From assembly GCA_900549015.1 (NCBI GenBank), contig URMH01000059.1, positions 1 to 13,808 on the forward strand: DNA of 13,808 bases, in the 5' to 3' direction. This DNA comes from an uncultured Blautia sp. Lineage in GTDB: Bacteria; Bacillota; Clostridia; Lachnospirales; Lachnospiraceae. Positions 1-8,229 of this stretch are shown one piece after another (position 1 is the stretch's first letter; every line of letters starts with the position of its first letter). The notes under the pieces were generated by a model, which saw only the letters and a list, made by a program, of their open reading frames with translations, was not told where the DNA came from and searched no databases. The position numbers were made by a program, and so were the translations under genes.

Positions 1-1
1 C

Positions 2-1024
2 AAGATGCCGCATCTGCTGATTGCCGGCGCGACCGGATCCGGTAAGTCCGTGTGCATCAATACGATTATCATGAGTATCCTGTACAAGGCAAAACCGGAC
101 GAAGTCAAGCTGATCATGATCGATCCGAAAGTGGTGGAACTCAGTGTATATAATGGGATTCCTCATCTGTTCATTCCTGTTGTGACGGATCCGAAAAAAG
201 CGGCGGGAGCTTTAAACTGGGCAGTATCGGAGATGAGCAGCCGCTATAATACCTTTGCGGAATACGGAGTACGAAATCTGGGAGAATACAACCGTAAAAT
301 TGAAAAAATGACAATTCCGGAAGGGGAAGAAAAACCGGAAAAAATGCCGCAGATCGTGATTATCGTGGACGAGCTTGCAGATCTTATGATGGTAGCGCCG
401 GGAGAAGTGGAAGACGCAATCTGCCGTCTTGCGCAGCTTGCCAGAGCTGCCGGTATTCATCTGATCATTGCCACACAGCGTCCTTCTGTCAATGTTATCA
501 CAGGACTCATTAAAGCAAATATGCCGTCGCGTATCGCTTTTTCTGTATCTTCAGGAGTAGATTCCAGAACGATTCTTGATATGAACGGTGCAGAAAAACT
601 GCTTGGAAAGGGGGATATGCTGTTCTATCCTCAGGGTTATCAGAAGCCTGCCCGTCTTCAGGGCGCATTTGTTTCTGATGAGGAAGTAAGCAGTGTAGTT
701 GGTTTCCTTACAGACAAAAACCCAAAACCGGAATATGATGCCCAGATAGAAAAGCAGGTAAATACAGCCGGTATTTCCGCTATGGGAGCGCCCGGAGGAG
801 ATGACAGAGATATTTATTTTGAAGAAGCCGGAAAATTTATTATTGAAAAAGAAAAAGCTTCCATAGGAATGCTGCAGAGAATGTTTAAAATCGGATTTAA
901 CCGTGCGGCGAGAATTATGGATCAGCTTTTCGACGCCGGGGTCGTTGGTCCGGAAGAGGGAACAAAACCAAGAAAGGTGCTGATGTCTCTGGAGGAATTT
1001 CAGAGTTATCTGGAGGAATCATAA
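2..1024 (+). CDS. ftsK: SpoIIIE/FtsK-family DNA translocase, C-terminal part (5' end outside window)
   Basis: This is the motor and DNA-reading part of a septal double-stranded DNA pump that moves chromosome DNA through the division or sporulation septum. The frame is open to the left edge, with a Lys codon before the first visible Met, so the N-terminal membrane anchor and linker are missing only because the window starts here. Counting from that Met (base 5), Walker A GATGSGKS is at residues 8-15, the DPK(V)VEL segment at 40-45, Walker B IVIIVDELADL at 117-127, and ATQRPSVNVITG at 156-167. A winged-helix gamma domain, which in this family reads oriented DNA motifs, covers about 265-335 (ASIGMLQRMFKIGFNRAARI). 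The stop codon abuts the rlmH start (TAAATG), so the two are cotranscribed. Family assignment is firm. Whether it is the vegetative FtsK or the sporulation SpoIIIE paralogue cannot be decided without the N-terminus. Confidence 0.95.
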   Translation, partial: KMPHLLIAGATGSGKSVCINTIIMSILYKAKPDEVKLIMIDPKVVELSVYNGIPHLFIPVVTDPKKAAGALNWAVSEMSSRYNTFAEYGVRNLGEYNRKIEKMTIPEGEEKPEKMPQIVIIVDELADLMMVAPGEVEDAICRLAQLARAAGIHLIIATQRPSVNVITGLIKANMPSRIAFSVSSGVDSRTILDMNGAEKLLGKGDMLFYPQGYQKPARLQGAFVSDEEVSSVVGFLTDKNPKPEYDAQIEKQVNTAGISAMGAPGGDDRDIYFEEAGKFIIEKEKASIGMLQRMFKIGFNRAARIMDQLFDAGVVGPEEGTKPRKVLMSLEEFQSYLEES

Positions 1025-1504
1025 ATGAAAATAACTTTGATAACCGTAGGAAAAATAAAAGAAAAGTATCTGCGCGACGCCATAGGGGAATACAGCAAGC
1101 GTTTAAGCCGTTACTGCAAGCTGGAAGTTGTGGAGGTAGCGGACGAGAAAACGCCGGACAATGCAAGCGAGACGGTAGAAAATCAGATCCGCCAAAAAGA
1201 AGCAGAACGTATTTTAAAACACATTAAGGATGATTCTTATGTGATCACTCTGGAGATCAACGGGAAAATGCTGGATTCTCCCGGGCTTGCAGAGAAAATA
1301 GAAAATCTTGGAACAAAGGGTGAGAGCCATCTCACCTTTGTAATCGGCGGCTCCATAGGGCTTGGAGAGGAAGTTTTGAAACGCTCGGATTTTGGTCTGA
1401 GCTTTTCCAAAATGACTTTTCCCCATCAGCTTATGCGGGTGATTCTTCTGGAACAGATATACAGAAGCTTTCGCATTATAAACGGAGAGCCATATCATAA
1501 ATAA
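1025..1504 (+). CDS. rlmH: 23S rRNA (pseudouridine1915-N3)-methyltransferase RlmH
   Basis: This SPOUT-fold enzyme uses S-adenosylmethionine to methylate N3 of pseudouridine 1915 in helix 69 of 23S rRNA, on assembled ribosomes. The 159 residues match the family's usual length of about 155-160. Visible hallmarks are the ITLEINGKMLDSPGLA segment, the glycine-rich SAM-binding knot FVIGGSIGLGEEV, and the C-terminal block LSFSKMTFPHQLMRVILLEQIYRSFRI ending INGEPYHK. The ATG follows the ftsK stop with no gap. Its ribosome binding site GGAGGA (1012-1017) therefore lies inside the end of ftsK, suggesting translational coupling. The 3' end resembles the sequence used as the SCC attachment site in staphylococcal rlmH, but here it is intact and uninterrupted. 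Confidence 0.97.
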   Translation: MKITLITVGKIKEKYLRDAIGEYSKRLSRYCKLEVVEVADEKTPDNASETVENQIRQKEAERILKHIKDDSYVITLEINGKMLDSPGLAEKIENLGTKGESHLTFVIGGSIGLGEEVLKRSDFGLSFSKMTFPHQLMRVILLEQIYRSFRIINGEPYHK

Positions 1505-1526
1505 AAGAATAACGGGAGGGCAGACT

Positions 1527-2081
1527 ATGACAGCAGTGATTATTATCGGCGCAGTTTTATCAGCAGCAGTATTGTGGGGAATCAGCTCCTATAACGGGTT
1601 TGTTGCACTACGCAATAAAACGGAGGAGGCATTTTCCGCTATGGACGTGTCTTTGAAAAAACGGTATGATTTGATTCCCAATTATGTGGAGACTGTAAAG
1701 GGATATGCAAAGCACGAATCAGAAACCCTGGAAAAGGTAGTCAACGCCAGGAATATGGCGATGACAGCACAAACACCAAAGGAGCGTATGCAAAATGATA
1801 ATATTCTTACGGGAAGTCTGCGCTCCCTTTTTGCGATTGCGGAAAATTATCCGGACTTAAAAGCCAGCACAAATTTTACAGAACTTCAGGATCAGTTATC
1901 AAAAATAGAAGAAGAAATTGCAGGGGCAAGAAGATATTATAACGGTGTGGTGAACAAGTATAATACAAAGACGGAAATGTTCCCCGGAAATATCCTTGCC
2001 AAAATGTTCCATTTTGAAAGAAAACCTCTTTTTGAGGTGGAAGAGAGCGAAGAGAGGAAAAATGTAAAAGTATCATTTTAA
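1527..2081 (+). CDS. lemA: LemA family membrane-anchored protein
   Basis: Small protein with one N-terminal membrane helix (about residues 3-19) followed by a long alpha-helical domain. Family signatures are YNGFVALRNKTEEAFSAMDVSLKKRYDLIPNYVETVKGYAKHE at about 22-64 and ARRYYNGVVNKYNT near 135-148. At 184 residues it has normal length. A clear Shine-Dalgarno sequence GGGAGGG (1514-1520) precedes the ATG, 22 bases after rlmH. The molecular role of LemA proteins is not settled. In many Firmicutes the gene sits directly before a DUF2207 membrane protein, as it does here, so the two probably work together at the cell surface; that functional link is inferred from gene order. Confidence 0.93.
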   Translation: MTAVIIIGAVLSAAVLWGISSYNGFVALRNKTEEAFSAMDVSLKKRYDLIPNYVETVKGYAKHESETLEKVVNARNMAMTAQTPKERMQNDNILTGSLRSLFAIAENYPDLKASTNFTELQDQLSKIEEEIAGARRYYNGVVNKYNTKTEMFPGNILAKMFHFERKPLFEVEESEERKNVKVSF

Positions 2082-2099
2082 AAGGAAGGGGAGCTGTCT

Positions 2100-4070
2100 G
2101 TGAAAAAGAAGATAAAAAACTATTTTTGGATTGCCGTATGGGTCGTTCTGTTTCTTGTGACCGGAAATTTCAGTATTTTGGGACAGATATTTCCTGAAAA
2201 ATCAGAGGCGCAGGAAGTATCGGAAGACGTATTTATGGATACCACCTCCTATTCTACAGAAATTGAAGTACAGGATAATAATTCCTATCTGGTACGGGAA
2301 AATATCGACGTGTTCTTTTCTCTGAAAAGACATGGGATCTACCGGTATATTCCGCAGAAGGGAAAGATTTCTCAGCTTGAGGAAAACGGAGAAGTAAAAG
2401 AAATTCCCTACTATGCTTCTTTTGATGAGATAGAAGCGTCAGAAGAGCTTTATGTAACATCAGAAAATGGAAATAAGGTACTTCGTCTGGGTGATCCAGA
2501 TGAGGGAGCTCAGGTGGAGGGGGCACAGGAGTACGATCTTCAGTATCATGTGACGCCAGTAACTTCAAAGGGATATACAGACGCGTACTACAATATTTTT
2601 CCAACGGGGTGGCAAAATGAGATTCCGGAGGGAAGCACCTTTCAGATCCGCTTTCCAAAGGAATTTGACAAAGCACGGTTTCAGATTTATTACGGACAGT
2701 ACGGAGAGAGGCTGGATGGAACAGATATAGTGGATCTTACCTGGAATGGAAATACAGTATCCGGCATATTAAAAGAACCTCTTCCTGTTGGAACCGGCAT
2801 GACGTTTTATGTTCCTATGGAAGAGGGATATTTTCAAAATACTGCTTCCGTCAGCGGAATAAATATCCTGCTTTTGAGCGTCAGCGGAATTTCTCTTCTG
2901 GTTCTGCTCCTTCTGTTCTGGTTTTTCGGGAAAGACAACATGATCATTCCTTCTGTGCAGTTTCAGCCGCCGGAAGGTTTTGACAGCGCTGCAGTGGGGT
3001 ATATTATTGATGGAGACGTATCGGATAAGGACGTCATGTCTCTTCTTCTTTTCTGGGCAGACAAGGGGTATATGAAGCTTCAGGAGACAGAGGAGCTGGA
3101 GCTTTCTTTTATCAAGCTTTCTGATCTGCCTGATGACGCGCCAAAATATGAGAAAGAATTTTTTACCGGAATTTTCGGAAAACACGCGCCTGCAGGAAAA
3201 AAGGTGAAAATGAGCAACCTCAGGTACAGAATGGCAAAGACGTTCTCAAGAACAAAGGTGTGGATTGAGGAAAATTACAGAGAAAAGGTATATACAAAAG
3301 CTTCCAGAAGAGCAAGGATCGGAGCCGGATTTTTAAGCTGTATTTCTATATTTCTTTCCATTTTTATTCTTATGAAGATGACTATGACAAATCTCCTTAT
3401 CCTGGTTTTGCCGGCGCTGTATCTCACCGGGCTTGTGATTTTCAGTCATACCGTAGACTGCTGGCATGCAACTTCCAGAAAATCCCGGATCCTTATGGGA
3501 AGCATTTCCGCAGCTATGAGCGTGACTTCTGTTGTCTCCCTTGTGTTGATTTATGGTATCGCAATGCTTAAAGGAGACATGCTGAATTTCTTCCCCGGAC
3601 TTTTAACAGCCGTTGTTGCGGCATGTGCAGGTCTTGTTTTTACAGGATTTATGAAAAAGCGCACAAAGGAATGTTCGGAGTGGATCGGGCGGCTTTTGGG
3701 ACTTCGTGATTTTATTGAGACAGCAGAGCTGGAGAGAATGCAGGTAATTGCAAAAAATTCGCCGCAGCTTTTTTATCATATTCTTCCTTTTGCCTATGTA
3801 TTTGGTCTTACAGATATTTTACTTGACAAAATGAAGGATTTGACGCTTCCATCTCCGGACTGGTATGAGACACAGGTACCTTATACGCATTTTGATCATT
3901 ATACGATGCGCAGAATGATGCACGCAGATATGGATTATGCGGCGACAACGATTTCCACACCAAAACCTTCCGAATCTTCCGGTGGAAGCGGCGGTTCTTC
4001 CAGTGGTTTCTCAGGCGGAGGCGGATTTTCCGGCGGAGGCTTCGGTGGAGGCGGAGGCGGAAGCTGGTAA
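2100..4070 (+). CDS. DUF2207 (predicted membrane) protein with glycine-rich C-terminus
   Basis: Large membrane protein of 656 residues beginning with GTG. The start is fixed by the AAGGAAGGGGAG ribosome binding site just upstream. Layout: an N-terminal signal-like helix (about 8-28); an extracytoplasmic beta-rich domain (about 45-245), including YSTEIEVQDNNSYLVRENIDVFF and YNIFPTGWQNEIPEG; a membrane helix at 254-276; a cytoplasmic stretch; then four more hydrophobic segments at about 406-426, 430-449, 465-490 and 496-518. The conserved C-terminal part follows (LLGLRDFIETAELERM, LFYHILPFAYVFGL, PDWYETQVPY), then a Gly/Ser tail of about 30 residues ending GGGGGGSW. This tail is usual in the family, not a sequencing artefact. 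It lies 18 bases behind lemA, the typical partner. Function is unknown; a cell-envelope role is inferred from topology. Confidence 0.9.
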   Translation: MKKKIKNYFWIAVWVVLFLVTGNFSILGQIFPEKSEAQEVSEDVFMDTTSYSTEIEVQDNNSYLVRENIDVFFSLKRHGIYRYIPQKGKISQLEENGEVKEIPYYASFDEIEASEELYVTSENGNKVLRLGDPDEGAQVEGAQEYDLQYHVTPVTSKGYTDAYYNIFPTGWQNEIPEGSTFQIRFPKEFDKARFQIYYGQYGERLDGTDIVDLTWNGNTVSGILKEPLPVGTGMTFYVPMEEGYFQNTASVSGINILLLSVSGISLLVLLLLFWFFGKDNMIIPSVQFQPPEGFDSAAVGYIIDGDVSDKDVMSLLLFWADKGYMKLQETEELELSFIKLSDLPDDAPKYEKEFFTGIFGKHAPAGKKVKMSNLRYRMAKTFSRTKVWIEENYREKVYTKASRRARIGAGFLSCISIFLSIFILMKMTMTNLLILVLPALYLTGLVIFSHTVDCWHATSRKSRILMGSISAAMSVTSVVSLVLIYGIAMLKGDMLNFFPGLLTAVVAACAGLVFTGFMKKRTKECSEWIGRLLGLRDFIETAELERMQVIAKNSPQLFYHILPFAYVFGLTDILLDKMKDLTLPSPDWYETQVPYTHFDHYTMRRMMHADMDYAATTISTPKPSESSGGSGGSSSGFSGGGGFSGGGFGGGGGGSW

Positions 4071-4086
4071 GAAACGGAGGAATAAC

Positions 4087-5700
4087 ATGGCAAAAACATT
4101 TTATACAAACGGAACGATTCTCACAATGAATGAAAACAGCCTTTACGCAGAAGCCGTATGCGTAAAAGACGGGCGGATCCTTTCAGTGGGAACAGAAAAA
4201 GAGGTAATGGCAGACAAAGAAGCGGGAGATGAGGTAGTAGATTTACACGGAAAAACCATGATGCCCGGTTTTATTGACGCGCATTCTCATTTTGCAGGCG
4301 CAGCCAACGCCATGCTTCAGTGCGATTTATCTTTCTGCGAGAGCTTCTCAGATATAATAAGAGAAATGAAAAAGTTTGCAGAAGAAAGAAATCTTACAGA
4401 AGAAGAGTGGATCATTGGAAGAAATTACGACCAGAATTTTCTGAAAGAAAAAAGACACCCGGATAAATCTGTTCTGGACGAAATCAGCAGAGTAAATCCA
4501 GTATTAATTGTGCACGCATCCTCCCATATGGGTGTTGCAAACAGCAAAGCTTTGGAAATGCAGGGAATCAATGAAAAGACAGAGGACTGTCCCGGAGGGA
4601 AATACGGAAGACTGGAGAACAGCAGAATACCGGACGGTTATATGGAGGAAAAGGCGTTTTTGAATTTTCAGTCGAAGCTTCCTATGACTTCCGTGGAAAA
4701 GCTGATGGAGCTGATCGTGAAAGCCCAGACCATGTACGCCTCTTACGGAATTACCACCGTGCAGGACGGCATGGTAGGAAAGCCTTTGTTTCAATTACTG
4801 AAATGCGCTGCAGAAAAAGGGCTTTTCAAACTGGATATAGTTGGTTTTGCAGATATTACCACCATGCCTGATATTTTCGAAAAAGAGCCGGACTATGCAG
4901 AACAATACTGCAGACATTTTAAGATGGGCGGCTTTAAAATCTTTCTGGACGGTTCTCCTCAGGGAAAAACCGCCTGGACTTCAAAACCTTATGAAGGAGA
5001 AGGGGATTACTGCGGTTATCCCATTTATACAGACGAAAAACTGGAGGAATATATTGAGCTGGCGCTTCAGAAAAAGAAACAGCTTCTTGCCCACTGTAAT
5101 GGCGATGCGGCGGCAGAGCAGTATATTACGCAGTTTGAAAAAGCGATAGGAAGACTGGGTGAAAAAGATAGCCACCGCGCAGTGATGGTACACGCCCAGC
5201 TTGTAAGAGAAGACCAGTTAAAGAGAATGGCAGAAATGCAGATGATGCCAAGCTTTTTTGTGGTGCATACGTATTACTGGGGAGATATTCATATCAGAAA
5301 CTTCGGACAGGAGAGAGGAAGTCAGATTTCACCTGTAAAATCTGCTGTGAAAAACCATATGAAATATACCTTTCATCAGGATACGCCTGTTGTGCCTCCG
5401 GATATGATGCGCACTGTATGGAGCGCAGTCAACCGAGTTTGCAGATCCGGTCAGAGTATCGGGGAAAATCAGAGAGTTTCTGTGATGGAAGCATTAAAAG
5501 CCATCACCGTATACGCGGCGTATCAGTATTTTGAGGAAAAAGAAAAGGGAACCATTGAAAAAGGAAAGAAAGCAGACTTTGTAATATTAAGTAAGAATCC
5601 ACTGGAAACAGAACCGGAGAAACTGGCGTCTGTTCGTGTTCTTACGACCATCAAAGAGAACGAAGTGATTTATAAAGCGGAAGATTTCAATAAAAATTGA
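4087..5700 (+). CDS. YtcJ-like metal-dependent amidohydrolase (Amidohydrolase_3 family)
   Basis: Predicted cytoplasmic TIM-barrel hydrolase of 537 residues. An N-terminal beta-sandwich strand (NGTILTMNENSLYAEAVCVKDGRILSVG) leads to the metal-binding motif GFIDAHSHF with H66 and H68. Further likely metal or catalytic positions are K284 (GGFKIFLDGS), H336 (LLAHCNGDAA), H369 (VMVHAQL) and D432 (FHQDTPVVPP). The C-terminal KGTIEKGKKADFVILSKNPLE closes the sandwich. The substrate cannot be read from sequence; relatives include N-substituted formamide deformylase and many uncharacterised enzymes. The start at 4087 is chosen because GGAGG (4076-4080) is well placed and homology begins at MAKTFYTNG. 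The same frame is open 50 residues further upstream but there encodes a low-complexity shadow of the DUF2207 tail. It lies 16 bases after the DUF2207 gene, probably in the same operon. Confidence 0.9.
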   Translation: MAKTFYTNGTILTMNENSLYAEAVCVKDGRILSVGTEKEVMADKEAGDEVVDLHGKTMMPGFIDAHSHFAGAANAMLQCDLSFCESFSDIIREMKKFAEERNLTEEEWIIGRNYDQNFLKEKRHPDKSVLDEISRVNPVLIVHASSHMGVANSKALEMQGINEKTEDCPGGKYGRLENSRIPDGYMEEKAFLNFQSKLPMTSVEKLMELIVKAQTMYASYGITTVQDGMVGKPLFQLLKCAAEKGLFKLDIVGFADITTMPDIFEKEPDYAEQYCRHFKMGGFKIFLDGSPQGKTAWTSKPYEGEGDYCGYPIYTDEKLEEYIELALQKKKQLLAHCNGDAAAEQYITQFEKAIGRLGEKDSHRAVMVHAQLVREDQLKRMAEMQMMPSFFVVHTYYWGDIHIRNFGQERGSQISPVKSAVKNHMKYTFHQDTPVVPPDMMRTVWSAVNRVCRSGQSIGENQRVSVMEALKAITVYAAYQYFEEKEKGTIEKGKKADFVILSKNPLETEPEKLASVRVLTTIKENEVIYKAEDFNKN

Positions 5701-5725
5701 CAAACACACAGAGCAATGTTATAAT
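5697..5725 (+). promoter_or_regulatory. Consensus sigma-A promoter for the FUSC-like gene
   Basis: A perfect -35 TTGACA (5697-5702) and a perfect -10 TATAAT (5720-5725) are separated by exactly 17 bases. The -35 overlaps the TGA stop of the upstream amidohydrolase. Transcription should begin near 5732, leaving a leader of about 36 bases before the ATG at 5768. This marks the start of a separate, probably strong and constitutive, transcription unit. Confidence 0.85.
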
Positions 5726-5767
5726 GCTTCCTTGCTATCTGAAAACAGAAAAGAAAGGATTGATTTT

Positions 5768-6811
5768 ATGACATTTTATCAGGAACTGCAGTTAAATCAG
5801 GCCGGCTCAAAGGCAATGGTAAAAAATGCCAAAAGCCCACGGGAGAAACTTCATCATACTTGTATCTATATGTTTAAAATTGGGATTACCCTGCTTTTCT
5901 GTATGGCATTTGTTATGGCGTTTGGCCGGATTTTCGGAGATGGAAACAGCACAGTAGGCGTTGTGGTACTTTTGTTTCTCATGGTATTTAAGAATGCAGA
6001 TTTCGGGATCTGTATGCGCCATTCTCTTAAAGTGATGGCAGCTATTTTCGGGATTTTAATCATAGGTCCGAGACTTGCGAATATGGCTGGTTCGGTTTTG
6101 GGAATGGTACTGAATATTGCGTTTATTTTTCTTCTTGCATTTATCAGTTGCCATAATATTATTATGTCAAACCATTCCACTGTGATTCTGGGGTATCTTC
6201 TTCTTTACGGATATGATGTGGCAGGAAAAGATTACGGACTTCGAATTGCAGGGCTTGTACTGGGAGCGGTGCTCACAGGGATTGTATTTTACAGAGGACA
6301 CCGCAATTATGAGTATAAAAGAGATTTAAAAAGCATCTTTGAAGAATTTGATATTCACTCCTCGCGAACAAGATGGCAGATTGCCATGACGCTCGGAGTT
6401 GCTTCTGCCATGTGCTTTGCAGAGCTTCTCCATTTTCCGCGTTCTATGTGGATTGGAATTGCTGTTATGTCAGTCATGGTTCCTTTTGAGCAGGATTTAA
6501 AGAAGCGAACAAAGGGAAGAATTCCCGGAAATCTTTTCGGCGGTATTTTATTTGTGGTTCTTTATGTCATACTGCCGCCTTCCTTCCTCTCTTATGCGGG
6601 AATTATAGGCGGGATCGGTGTGGGGCTTTCCGCAAGCTACGGCTGGCAGTCAGTATTTAACTCTCTTGGAGCAATGGCAGTTGCCACAGGGCTTCTGGGA
6701 CTTCCGGCGGCTGTTTTCTTCCGTGTTTTCCATAATGTATGCGGAAGTATTTACGGACATCTTTTTTATAAATTTTTTAACCGGTCAGTAAACTGCATTC
6801 CGTCAGAATAA
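5768..6811 (+). CDS. FUSC-like / aromatic acid exporter family membrane protein
   Basis: Integral membrane protein of 347 residues arranged as two hydrophobic halves joined by a charged segment (about 175-202). The second half contains the FUSC-type signature RSMWIGIAVMSVMVPFEQDLKKRTKGRIPGNLFGG (about 225-259), in which the Arg/Lys-rich loop followed by RIPGN resembles the RxxGT motif of the family. Members related to AaeB or YccS are thought to export aromatic acids or act in envelope stress; no substrate can be assigned here. The start is taken at 5768, with AAAGGA at 5754-5759 upstream. A TTG at 5732 in the same frame coincides with the predicted transcription start and has no ribosome binding site. 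The gene is monocistronic, with its own promoter and a terminator right behind it. Confidence 0.8.
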   Translation: MTFYQELQLNQAGSKAMVKNAKSPREKLHHTCIYMFKIGITLLFCMAFVMAFGRIFGDGNSTVGVVVLLFLMVFKNADFGICMRHSLKVMAAIFGILIIGPRLANMAGSVLGMVLNIAFIFLLAFISCHNIIMSNHSTVILGYLLLYGYDVAGKDYGLRIAGLVLGAVLTGIVFYRGHRNYEYKRDLKSIFEEFDIHSSRTRWQIAMTLGVASAMCFAELLHFPRSMWIGIAVMSVMVPFEQDLKKRTKGRIPGNLFGGILFVVLYVILPPSFLSYAGIIGGIGVGLSASYGWQSVFNSLGAMAVATGLLGLPAAVFFRVFHNVCGSIYGHLFYKFFNRSVNCIPSE

Positions 6812-6823
6812 GGCAAAAAAAAG

Positions 6824-6853
6824 GCTTCCTTCAAAAATGAGGGAAGCTTTTTT
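6824..6853. terminator. Bidirectional intrinsic terminator between the FUSC-like and MATE genes
   Basis: GCTTCCTTCA (6824-6833) pairs with TGAGGGAAGC (6838-6847) across an AAAA loop, giving ten pairs including one G-T. Six T residues follow (6848-6853), and eight A residues lie on the left side (6815-6822), so the structure can end transcripts from both converging genes. The TGA stop of the leftward MATE gene (6831-6833) and its last few codons lie within the hairpin. Confidence 0.88.
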
Positions 6854-8183
6854 CTTGCACATAATGGTAAACATTTCTTTTTTTCCGGAAATAGAAAAGA
6901 GATAAAAATACGGTGAAAAATTCTGCTGTCGGAACAGCAAGCCAGATGCCGGTTACTCCCAGAACAGCAGGGAGAAGCAGAATATTCAACACAAGAAGTA
7001 CAAAGGTGCGGACAAAAGAAATGATCGCGGAGGTTTTTCCATCGGAAAACGCCGTAAACATGGAGGAAGCAAAAATATTGATCCCTGCGAATATGTAATT
7101 TATGGAAAACAGGAAAAATCCTTCTTTTGCAATGGCATACGTCTCTGTCTCCACTGGTGTAAAAATCTGCACAATAAACGGCGCGCTTAAAAGGGCGATA
7201 ACCGTAATGACAACGGAGGACACCGAAATAAAGCCGATACATATTTTAAAAATTCTCCGAAGGAGCACGCGGTGATCTCTTCCGTAATTGTAGCTGATCA
7301 CAGGAGCCACTCCCATAGAAAATCCCATGTACATGGCAGTGAAAAGGAACTGGCCGTAAAGTACGATCGTGATTGCCGCCACGCCTGTTTCTCCTAAGAA
7401 CTTCAGCATAGTCATATTAAAAAGATAAGTGACAACAGCAGTGGAGAGATTTGTTACCATCTCTGATGAGCCATTTGTGCAGCTGTCCACCAGGACCCGG
7501 AAGCGGAATCTGGGACGGACAAAATGAAGAGAGCCGTGGAAACTGGAAAAATAAATAAGTCCTGCCACAGCGGGAATCAGCTGTCCGATCCCGGTCGCAA
7601 GAGCCGCCCCTTTGATCCCCATATTCATAGGTCCCATGAAAAGGTAATCGAGGATCATATTTGCAATGCCGCCGCTTATGGTAAGAACAAGTCCTGCGAT
7701 CGGCTTTCCGGCAGTGACGAAAAAGGTCTGGAATAAAAGCTGCAACATACAGGCAGGAGCCAGGAAAAGACATACTCCAAGATAATCCATGCAGTAATCA
7801 ACAAGTACGGGCGTTGCTCCAAGAGACTTTACAACGGGTTCGAGAAAAAGATTTCCAAGAACCATCATAAGAACTCCCAGGATAAATCCAAAGAGTACCA
7901 GGAAAGAGAAATCTTCCTTTGCTTCTTTTTCATTTCCTTCTCCCAATTTTTTTGCAATAACTGCGCTTCCGCCCGATGCAAGCATGACTCCCGCTGCAAT
8001 CAGAAGGTTAATGACCGGATATACGATATTTACAGAGGAAAGAGCGTCTGCCCCTACCAGCCGGGAAACGAAAATTCCGTCTACAATGGTATAAAGAGAC
8101 ATAAAAACCATCATTACCATAGTAGGAAACGCAAAACGAAGAAGAGAAACAAGTTTAAAGTCTTTTGCGATAGAATTTGACAT
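6831..8183 (-). CDS. MATE family multidrug/Na+ (H+) antiporter
   Basis: Polytopic inner-membrane efflux pump of 450 residues with about twelve hydrophobic helices in two six-helix halves, the normal MATE size. The N-terminal signature TIVDGIFVSRLVGADALSSVNIVYPVINLL (about 32-61) is followed by GGSAVIAKKLGEGNEKEA (71-88), a well-known MATE segment. MATE proteins expel cationic drugs, dyes or metabolites in exchange for Na+ or H+; the ion and substrate are not readable here. The start ATG is preceded, on its strand, by AGAAAGG. It is divergent from a MerR/BmrR-type regulator and has a MerR-style promoter, so it is probably induced when that regulator binds a ligand, perhaps a pump substrate. 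Confidence 0.93.
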   Translation of the reverse strand: MSNSIAKDFKLVSLLRFAFPTMVMMVFMSLYTIVDGIFVSRLVGADALSSVNIVYPVINLLIAAGVMLASGGSAVIAKKLGEGNEKEAKEDFSFLVLFGFILGVLMMVLGNLFLEPVVKSLGATPVLVDYCMDYLGVCLFLAPACMLQLLFQTFFVTAGKPIAGLVLTISGGIANMILDYLFMGPMNMGIKGAALATGIGQLIPAVAGLIYFSSFHGSLHFVRPRFRFRVLVDSCTNGSSEMVTNLSTAVVTYLFNMTMLKFLGETGVAAITIVLYGQFLFTAMYMGFSMGVAPVISYNYGRDHRVLLRRIFKICIGFISVSSVVITVIALLSAPFIVQIFTPVETETYAIAKEGFFLFSINYIFAGINIFASSMFTAFSDGKTSAIISFVRTFVLLVLNILLLPAVLGVTGIWLAVPTAEFFTVFLSLFYFRKKRNVYHYVQEKSFPHF

Positions 8184-8200
8184 TTTATATCACACCTTTC

Positions 8201-8229
8201 TTGAAATTTTTGTCAGCAACTGTTATGAT
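8201..8229 (+). promoter_or_regulatory. Sigma-A-like promoter for the MerR-family gene
   Basis: A -35 TTGAAA (8201-8206) and a -10 TATGAT (8224-8229) are separated by 17 bases. The -10 overlaps the -10 of the leftward MATE promoter, and the expected start near 8236 falls inside the MerR dyad. Bound regulator should therefore repress its own gene, while the two promoters compete for polymerase. Confidence 0.7.

Noticed and set aside
1486..1504. The rlmH 3' end resembles the staphylococcal SCC attachment site (TATCATAAAT).
   Set aside because: The gene is intact, no direct repeat or ccr recombinase is visible, and the next gene follows after 22 bases. The match reflects conserved protein sequence.
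3960..4068. GC-rich repetitive stretch considered as a DNA repeat or CRISPR-like array.
   Set aside because: It simply encodes the Gly/Ser tail characteristic of DUF2207 proteins. No CRISPR repeat-spacer pattern exists anywhere in the window.
3937..4086. N-terminal extension of the amidohydrolase upstream of base 4087.
   Set aside because: It is a frame-shifted reading of the glycine-rich DUF2207 tail, lacks a ribosome binding site and has no family similarity.
4997..5004. GAGAAGGG, the Bacillus SpoIIIE recognition sequence, on the + strand.
   Set aside because: A single copy in a purine-rich coding region is expected by chance; orientation bias cannot be judged from one site.
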